A DNA stretch of 64,000 nucleotides, taken from the NCBI GenBank assembly GCA_019671135.1, contig JAHRHY010000015.1:1550001-1614000 (forward strand). The letters are read 5' to 3'. The position numbers and the translations under genes were made by a program. The stretch comes from Linnemannia hyalina (Eukaryota; Mortierellomycota; Mortierellomycetes; Mortierellales; Mortierellaceae). Position 1 is the stretch's first letter; the number at the start of each line of letters is the position of its first letter. This document shows, piece by piece, positions 58,503 to 64,000 of the stretch. The notes below the pieces were generated by a model. It was not told where the DNA came from. It ran no database searches and worked only from the letters and a program-made list of their open reading frames with translations.

Positions 58503-60881
58503 TTATCCCTGGCGCTGTCTTGGCGCACAACGGAGGATATTATCCACTCTCAAGATCATCTCCGCAGCCTCAGAGGCACTCAACAACACTTGCCTCTTCA
58601 ACTTGTAACTCTCCGTAATCCCCAACTCTCTCATATCACCCACCGCACCATTCTCCATATCCAGCCCATGCGTCGCGTTGCCCTCATAATGGCTCGCCCT
58701 CAACTTGGCCACCAGATCTGCACTATCATAACCACCATTGTCAGCAAGGATCGTAGGCATCTGACGGAGCGCACGAGAGAAGGCCTCGATGGCGGCCTGT
58801 TGCTTGCCGGCGGTCTTGGCTGCGATCTCGTCTACGGCCTTGGACATTAGGACTTCGGAGCAGCCGCCGCCGAGAACTGTCCGGGGCTCTTGGGTGGTTT
58901 GGGTGAGGACGCTCAAGGCGTCGTGGATGGAGCGCTCGGACTCATCCAGCAATTGGTGCGTGGCACCGCGGAGAACAATCGTGCAAGCCTCTCCTGCAGC
59001 AACTCCCGAGAATTTGATCAACTAATGGATGACATACATAGAAACAAAATTGAAGTGTCAGTCCGTGTAAAGAATTCAATAGGTTCCTGTTGCCATGAGC
59101 CATGATACCCAGTCCAGATGACTCCACCACTCCTAAACCCCCAAAAAAAAACTTACGCGGTCCTCGCCAATGATGACCTCCTCAATGACATCGCAGTGAC
59201 CAAGACGGACAAGCTCAGGGTGATCAAAAGTCGAAGTAATTTCGCCTCCAGTAACAAGGGCCAATCGCTCAACACCATCGAAATCCGCGTGCTCAATCGA
59301 CATGATACCAGCATCGGCAAAGAGCTGCTCGGGCCAGTTGTAAATCAATTGACGGTTGACAAAGCAGGTAATGCCGTGCTCCTTGATCTTCTCGACCTTG
59401 GCCCTCATCTTTTCGCGCTCTGCACGCTCCAACTCTTCCAGTTTGCCGGTTCCTTCGACACGAATACGAGCGCCGAAAATCTTGATCTTGTCCGTGTCCA
59501 TAGCTATTTTGTCATATTTTCCAATTGAGACAGTTAGTACGGTGCATCTAGGTCAGGAACAATGTACCAAGTGGGCAATGAACAGTCGAGAGACGTACGG
59601 GTGTTGGCGACCATGATGATGGCGTTCTCGATGCGCTTGGGCTGGTTGACACCAATCTTCTTGTCCAGAATGAATCCCTCATCCAAGTAAGAGTCTGCAA
59701 GACGCCCTCCAACCTTCTTGATAATCTGAATGTTCTCCAAGTTGGTGCTTCCCTTCAATCTCAACACAGCATCGACCGCCAACTTTGAAAAGTACTCCTT
59801 GTCTTGTGACAAAACCTTGGAACTCAAAGTCGTTTTAGCAATGTTGATCAAATCCTCCCTGAAGACAACAGGATCCTGGCTATGATCGATTGCAGACTCT
59901 TCAAGGGCCTTGTAGGCTGCAGCACTGGCAATACGGTAACCTTCAATGATCGTCTGGGGGTGAATCCTTTGGCTGACCAGCTTCTCGGCCTCTCTCAACA
60001 ACTCGGCTGCGAGGACACAGACCGAGGTCGTGCCGTCGCCGACTTCGTCGTCCTGAACCTTGGAAATGTTGACGAGAACCTTGGCTGCTGCGTTGTCGAG
60101 AGCAATTGACTTCAAGATCGTGGCGCCGTCGTTGGTGACCATGATCTCTCCAGTAGAAGCGGATTGAAGAATCTTGTCCTGTTTACGTGTCAATCATTGT
60201 CGTTGTCGTCGTTATCATGAGTTGGAAGAGGTGTCCAGGTTATGGCATGTAGCAAAAATGCCGTTAGTTTCTCTCTTCAATTGGACAGCGATCAGCAATT
60301 GAGGGTTCAACTTGACAAAATAATAGGCACTTGCCATGCCCTTGGGTCCGAGTGTGCTCTTTACGAGATCTCCAACGGCGATAGCGCCAATGAAGGAAGA
60401 CTATATACCACATGCACAAAATAAAAACCTCGTCAGTCAAAACAGCATACGCAATAAAAAAAAGTGCTTTGCCTACAGAAAGAAATTAAGTTGTGTCGCT
60501 TGGAGGGATCAACCAAAGAAATGTAGAGAAATCTGCATATTTTCTTACCAGACGAGCGTTCTCTGCGCGCTCTTCAGTCGCATTGTCCTGGAAAATCTGA
60601 ACTGGAGCCAAAGACTAGCAGGAAGAACAAGGGGGAAGTGAGAGTATAAGTAAGTAAGTGGGGCCTGGTAGTTCTAGGGTCCAAGAATGAGCAAGAAAGA
60701 GAATAATGCTGCTTATTCCTGGACTGGTCACCTCGATCAGCTTAGTATGCGATGTCGAAGGAAGAAGGCTTCCTGTGTGATGCCGGACTATTTTCTGACG
60801 TTCTGTTCATGATGTTGAGTTCTCCTTGACCGATGGGTCAAGAGTCTTCTACAGGAGTGAATGTAGCCTGGTCGTTACCAT
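58503..60881 (-). CDS. CCT2: TCP-1/CCT chaperonin subunit beta, 526 aa, 7 exons
   Basis: Subunit of the cytosolic chaperonin that folds actin and tubulin. Coding exons: 60881-60879 (start codon only), 60614-60549, 60400-60335, 60178-59599, 59503-59157 and 59021-58503, so six coding segments by this model. The N-terminus [20 protein letters not shown] is typical of CCT2. ATPase motifs: [24 protein letters not shown] (59-67) and GDGTTS (92-97), with GGGCSE and the [10 protein letters not shown] segment later. Subunit identity follows from [24 protein letters not shown] and [12 protein letters not shown]. The intron after ...GPKGM uses a GC donor (GCAAGT), which is the only site keeping phase with DKILQS. 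The ATG-only first exon is inferred from ATG|GTAACG at 60881-60873 and the TAG acceptor before SLAPV. No Met lies in frame in exon 2. Confidence 0.9.
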
Positions 60882-60993
60882 TGTGCTACTTGTGCTATGT
60901 GTGGTGGGTGGGGGAAAGTGAGGGGAAGGTTATGAGATGATAAAAAGGAGCAAATCAAAAACGCGAACAAGGAACAGCGAACAGTAGGTAGGT

Positions 60994-61012
60994 CTTTTTT
61001 TTTTTTTTTTTT
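60994..61012 (+). repeat. poly(T) tract
   Basis: A T-run followed after one C by further T. On the minus strand it is an A-run upstream of CCT2. There is no coding remnant, so it is not called a retroelement tail. Confidence 0.7.
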
Positions 61013-61391
61013 CTTTTTTTTTCCTGCGAACAGAAGGTCAAAGAACGAATAACCCCAGATTCCTCACGTGATGTCGATCCAATTTACCATAAATGCTTCG
61101 AAAAAAACTGCACCGTGTCCATAGAGCATACACAAAGGTTACGCACTAAGGCATCCATCGTCTTTACTTTATCCTATACTTTGAATAGACAATTGTTGAT
61201 ATGCTCAGGCAGCACGCAAATGGACAGCACCTGGTGTCAACTAAACGCTACATTTTCATCGTCTGTGTGGTTTGTTCAACAACTATCTCAACAACAGTTG
61301 TTGACACAGTGAGCGATGGCCTGCAGGCAGGAGATATGACTAACAGTCCACTACTTAAACCAGGGCGTTTGCTTTTCCAATTGTGATGATA

Positions 61392-61436
61392 AGGTACGCC
61401 TTGGTCTAAGGCATTCAGGAAACTTTCAGGTTACCC
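61392..61436 (+). other. tRNA-Leu-like remnant (weak)
   Basis: The stretch contains GCCTTGGTCTAAGGC, which matches the D-arm/A-box pattern of leucine-type tRNAs, including a GCC/GGC stem. CAGGTTACCCC follows about 15 bases later, vaguely like a B box, and then a T-run. The spacing is far too short for a full tRNA and no anticodon arm folds. If genuine, it is a deleted copy. Confidence 0.2.
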
Positions 61437-61488
61437 CTCAAAAAATATTTTTTTTTTTTTTTTTTTTTTTTTGAGGGAAAAGAGAGGA

Positions 61489-61494
61489 TTTATT
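61489..61494 (-). terminator. LINE polyadenylation signal
   Basis: AATAAA on the minus strand, 16 nt before the poly(A) tract and 6 nt after the stop codon. Confidence 0.7.
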
Positions 61495-61499
61495 GTGGC

Positions 61500-64000
61500 T
61501 TAAACAGCCTTGATAGAGTTATTTTGTGCTATGGTTTTGGTGATTTCGCGAAGTATGGTGTGGATGATATCGCTACTAGATTGAGTGTGTTGATGAAGAA
61601 AAAGAACGGTGTTGGCTGATGAAATACCAATGAGGCAACAAGCCAGCAATTGTGGGATAGTGATGTTAAATTGGGGTTTGATATCAAAGGTTGGAGGATG
61701 GAAAGACAAGACCTTATCAAGGTCATCATCTGACCAAAGTGGTTTGGATGTGTGTTCCTTGAGGATTGTTTGCCAAGCGATGTATTTAGGAGCGCACTGA
61801 AAGATGTGATGCGCCTTGTCCTCACGTCGCTCACGACATCCGGCCATGTTACAATGAGGATCCTGCTTCCAGATTTTTTGACTTAGAGTTCCGCAAGGAA
61901 GCCAATCCCTTTTAAATCTCCACCACGTGGTCCTGGCCCGGTGTGGTATTTTAGCGCTCCAGAATTGGCGCCACTGTTTCGAGGTTCCCGTCTCTGGTTG
62001 GGTTGAGGAGTTTGGGTTTAGTGGTGTGTCTTGCCTCAAAAAGGCTCGAAGGTGTTTGTTCGTGGCCGATTCCAGAGTGATGGGATTACTGTCGTTTGGG
62101 ATCAAGACAGATGAGAGGATATGCTGTGCCAATGTATCATCCTGCGTGATCTTGGGTGGGTTCGAGAGTGCTTGCTGCATACTGTGGCGCATTCGACGAC
62201 GTTCTTGGTAGGCCTGGATCCCTAGTTCCACTTGAGCAAGGCGGAGCTTGGGGGAAAGGTGTGTTTTTCTGACCAGTTGGAGGAGCCCATTGTTGTCAGG
62301 AGAAAACTGAAAGAGCTCTTCCACTCGGAGTCTGAGGGTCTTGATGGTGGTATCTGTCGTTTCAAACCACCATTCGATTGGTGAGGAGGCAAGTGTTACA
62401 GAGTCCGGCAAGGGATCAGCAAGGGCCAGTGCTTTGAGGGAAGGGAGGAGGGACGCCGCAGATACCAATCGTTGCAGACCGGGAAACCCTGCCAATAAGG
62501 ATCTGTACTGTCCGTCCAGGGGTGCTAGGAGGAAGGCAAGGCGGTGAGACGTTTTGGTCCTCCATCGGATGATATCAAGAATGATGTCCTTACCCCAAGA
62601 GACATTAGTGGAGAGAGCATTGCGGATATGCTTGAGTTGGAAAACATGGCATTGAGTAGCTGGGTCAATAACGCCTAGGCCACCCTTGTCCCTTGGAGTA
62701 GTGATCACCTCCCATGATGGCCTTGGTTTAAAGGAGCATACGAATTTGGTGACTGCAGCCTTCACCTTTCGCAAAAAGTCGAGCGGGGGGTTGACAATCC
62801 AGGATAGGTGCCAAAGTTTGGAGAGGATAAGAGAGTTGATGATGGTGGCTCGGCCCAGGACGGAGAGGGATCGGGAAGAGTGTATGGTTATGGCTGATTG
62901 TATCTTCTTCAGAGTCTTGTCCCAGAAGTCTTTTTCCTGATCGCGGTTGAAAAAGATAGGGAATCCAAGGTAGATCAAAGCATCGGCGGAGTTGTAGTCA
63001 TGCCATCGCACGTCCAAATGTTCCAGGTGGGTCTGCAATTCTTTGGAGTAGGAGGGGGCCATAGGAAAGGCCACAGTTTTGGACAGGTTGACTTTGGCAT
63101 TGGATGCGCGGCCATAGGTCCGTAGGGTATCCTCCAATGCTGACCATTCGGTTGTGGAGGAGATGAGAGTCATGAGGTCGTCTGCATAGGCGCTGAGCTT
63201 GATGGGATCCGTGCGACCAGGGATTTCAATACCGTGAATAGCCGGGGATCGTTCGATAGAGGCAAGCAACGGTTCAAAGGCTATGTTGAAGAGGAGGGGA
63301 GATAGTGGGTCACCCTGGCGAAGTCCTCTTGATTGTGGGAAGGTGTCTGACACAAAGCCGTTGATATTGAGTGCAATCCTGGTAGAGAAGAAAAGTTGAA
63401 TAATCGACTCCGTAAGGCATGATGGAAATCCAAGTCGTTTCAAGACCTGTTGAAGATAGGTAGGATGCACACGGTCGTATGCTTTTTCCTGATCCAGTAG
63501 TACGCCAATATGTCTTGTCCTTCTTGCCTTGCAGTAATCTCGGAGTGTTGAGAGCACTAAGCCATTATCTGCTATATGTCGTCCTGCCGTGAATCCTGTT
63601 TGGTGCGATTCTGTCAGCTTGGTCATGTACGGTTGAATCCGTAGGGTAAGGATTTTGGTGAAGAGTTTGGCATCCGAGTTAATGAGTGAAAGAGGTCTCC
63701 AGTTTGCCAGTTTTGTCGCATCGCCCTTCTTGAAGAGGAGGATCATCACTGTCTCTTGCCAGGATGTGGGGAAAGAGGCAAGTGTCAGCGCATCGTTGAT
63801 AATTGCGGTGAATAGTTCCTTGATCCAGGGTATGAGGAGGATGTATCGATAGAGCTCAAAGGGTAAGCCGTCCTTGCCTGGGGCCTTATTAAGGGGCGTC
63901 CTGCTCACAACGTGGTCTAACTCATCAGATGTGATAGTCCCTTCGAGTCTGGCGCGATCCTGGTCAGATAGGGTTGCATGTGGGGGGATGGCATCCAGTA
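61500..64000 (-). CDS. LINE reverse transcriptase ORF (5' partial) with zinc-binding C-terminal domain
   Basis: Reverse transcriptase of a LINE (ORF2-like). The frame is open from the right edge, so about 833 codons are visible; the true start and any endonuclease lie outside. RT motifs in order: NKAPGKDGLPFELYR, LLFKKGD..NWRPLSLIN, TGFTAGRHIADN, motif A DQEKAYDRV, motif B SRGLRQGDPLSPLLFNI, and motif C SAYADDLM with the catalytic YADD. Downstream are the LINE thumb and the zf-RVT region. The latter has WSAKIPHRARTTWWRF, then a CNMAGC..HHIFQC cluster (Cys-x4-Cys, His, Cys). It is probably a complete, potentially expressed 3' half. Cis-preference mobilisation is known for the class, but activity here is inferred only from intactness. 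Confidence 0.9.
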   Translation of the reverse strand, partial: LDAIPPHATLSDQDRARLEGTITSDELDHVVSRTPLNKAPGKDGLPFELYRYILLIPWIKELFTAIINDALTLASFPTSWQETVMILLFKKGDATKLANWRPLSLINSDAKLFTKILTLRIQPYMTKLTESHQTGFTAGRHIADNGLVLSTLRDYCKARRTRHIGVLLDQEKAYDRVHPTYLQQVLKRLGFPSCLTESIIQLFFSTRIALNINGFVSDTFPQSRGLRQGDPLSPLLFNIAFEPLLASIERSPAIHGIEIPGRTDPIKLSAYADDLMTLISSTTEWSALEDTLRTYGRASNAKVNLSKTVAFPMAPSYSKELQTHLEHLDVRWHDYNSADALIYLGFPIFFNRDQEKDFWDKTLKKIQSAITIHSSRSLSVLGRATIINSLILSKLWHLSWIVNPPLDFLRKVKAAVTKFVCSFKPRPSWEVITTPRDKGGLGVIDPATQCHVFQLKHIRNALSTNVSWGKDIILDIIRWRTKTSHRLAFLLAPLDGQYRSLLAGFPGLQRLVSAASLLPSLKALALADPLPDSVTLASSPIEWWFETTDTTIKTLRLRVEELFQFSPDNNGLLQLVRKTHLSPKLRLAQVELGIQAYQERRRMRHSMQQALSNPPKITQDDTLAQHILSSVLIPNDSNPITLESATNKHLRAFLRQDTPLNPNSSTQPETGTSKQWRQFWSAKIPHRARTTWWRFKRDWLPCGTLSQKIWKQDPHCNMAGCRERREDKAHHIFQCAPKYIAWQTILKEHTSKPLWSDDDLDKVLSFHPPTFDIKPQFNITIPQLLACCLIGISSANTVLFLHQHTQSSSDIIHTILREITKTIAQNNSIKAV

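Larger units (their letters stand above)
60882..61447. other. intergenic region between CCT2 start and LINE tail
   Basis: About 570 bp. It contains the CCT2 promoter, a T-run at 60994-61012, and T-rich sequence to about 61022. A tRNA-Leu-like fragment lies beside the LINE poly(A) end. No coding gene is supported. Confidence 0.5.
61448..64000 (-). mobile_element. non-LTR (LINE-type) retrotransposon, 3' portion with poly(A) tail
   Basis: The element runs off the right edge. Reading on the minus strand, the reverse transcriptase frame stops at 61500-61502. Only 27 nt of 3' UTR follow, with AATAAA (61494-61489), and then a 25-nt poly(A) (T-run 61448-61472 on +). The frame has no stop or frameshift over 2.5 kb, which suggests a recent insertion. 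The 3' junction lies next to an AT-rich palindromic sequence. Confidence 0.85.

Noticed and set aside
1..64000. CRISPR array, rRNA, bacterial operon or integrated virus
   Set aside because: No regularly spaced direct repeats, rRNA motifs or viral genes were seen. All recognised genes are eukaryotic with spliceosomal introns.

Overview
This window looks like nuclear DNA of an early-diverging filamentous fungus, most consistent with Mortierellomycotina (a Mortierella/Linnemannia-type genome). The evidence is a Zn2Cys6 regulator, many short introns with TAG-rich acceptors, long Gln/Asn/Ser/Gly tracts in nuclear proteins, and 'animal-like' versions of trafficking genes (a longin-type VAMP7 and a VPS37A with a UEV-like N-terminus). 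The lineage is inferred from gene content and was not tested by database search. All exon models were derived by hand from splice signals, reading-frame phase and conserved motifs. In every model the coding length divides by three.

Layout. 1-1093: 3' end of an unrecognised low-complexity protein gene (+). 1755-8305: a 1665-aa Zn2Cys6 / fungal-specific transcription factor (-). 8306-20216: an 11.9-kb stretch with no supportable gene, rich in purine tracts and microsatellites. 20217-21487: a short gene carrying only the C-terminal end of a MULE-type transposase plus a SWIM zinc finger (+). 22769-30916: a compact housekeeping block with an FHA-domain protein (+), an ALKBH1-type dioxygenase (-), a METTL21-type methyltransferase (-) and the U5 snRNP assembly factor AAR2 (+). 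30917-35805: gene-poor. 35806-39367: an FAD-dependent monooxygenase with micro-exons (+). 40358-42538: an R3H-domain protein (+). 42539-46643: gene-poor, holding two broken paralogous small secreted-protein genes (-). 46644-49556: a Cdc10-type septin (+). 50068-52525: a type II membrane protein with His- and Asp-rich tracts (-). 53241-55159: VPS37A (ESCRT-I) (-). 56240-58307: a VAMP7-type R-SNARE (+). 58503-60881: the CCT2 chaperonin subunit (-). 61448-64000: the 3' part of a non-LTR (LINE) retrotransposon with its poly(A) tail (-), cut by the right edge.

Functional themes. The right half groups cytoskeleton, membrane-traffic and proteostasis genes (septin, ESCRT-I, SNARE, chaperonin). VPS37A and VAMP7 are divergent around one 1.1-kb region. 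The middle block groups RNA/protein modification and splicing genes, with METTL21 and AAR2 sharing a 279-bp divergent promoter. I found no evidence for a novel defence or metabolic system. The most unusual signals are in gene architecture: three GC-AG introns, a 4-nt micro-exon, a start-codon-only first exon in CCT2, and a 37/47 TAG acceptor bias. Other points of interest are the truncated MULE/SWIM gene, the twin broken secreted-protein paralogs, and the long gene desert upstream of the transcription factor.
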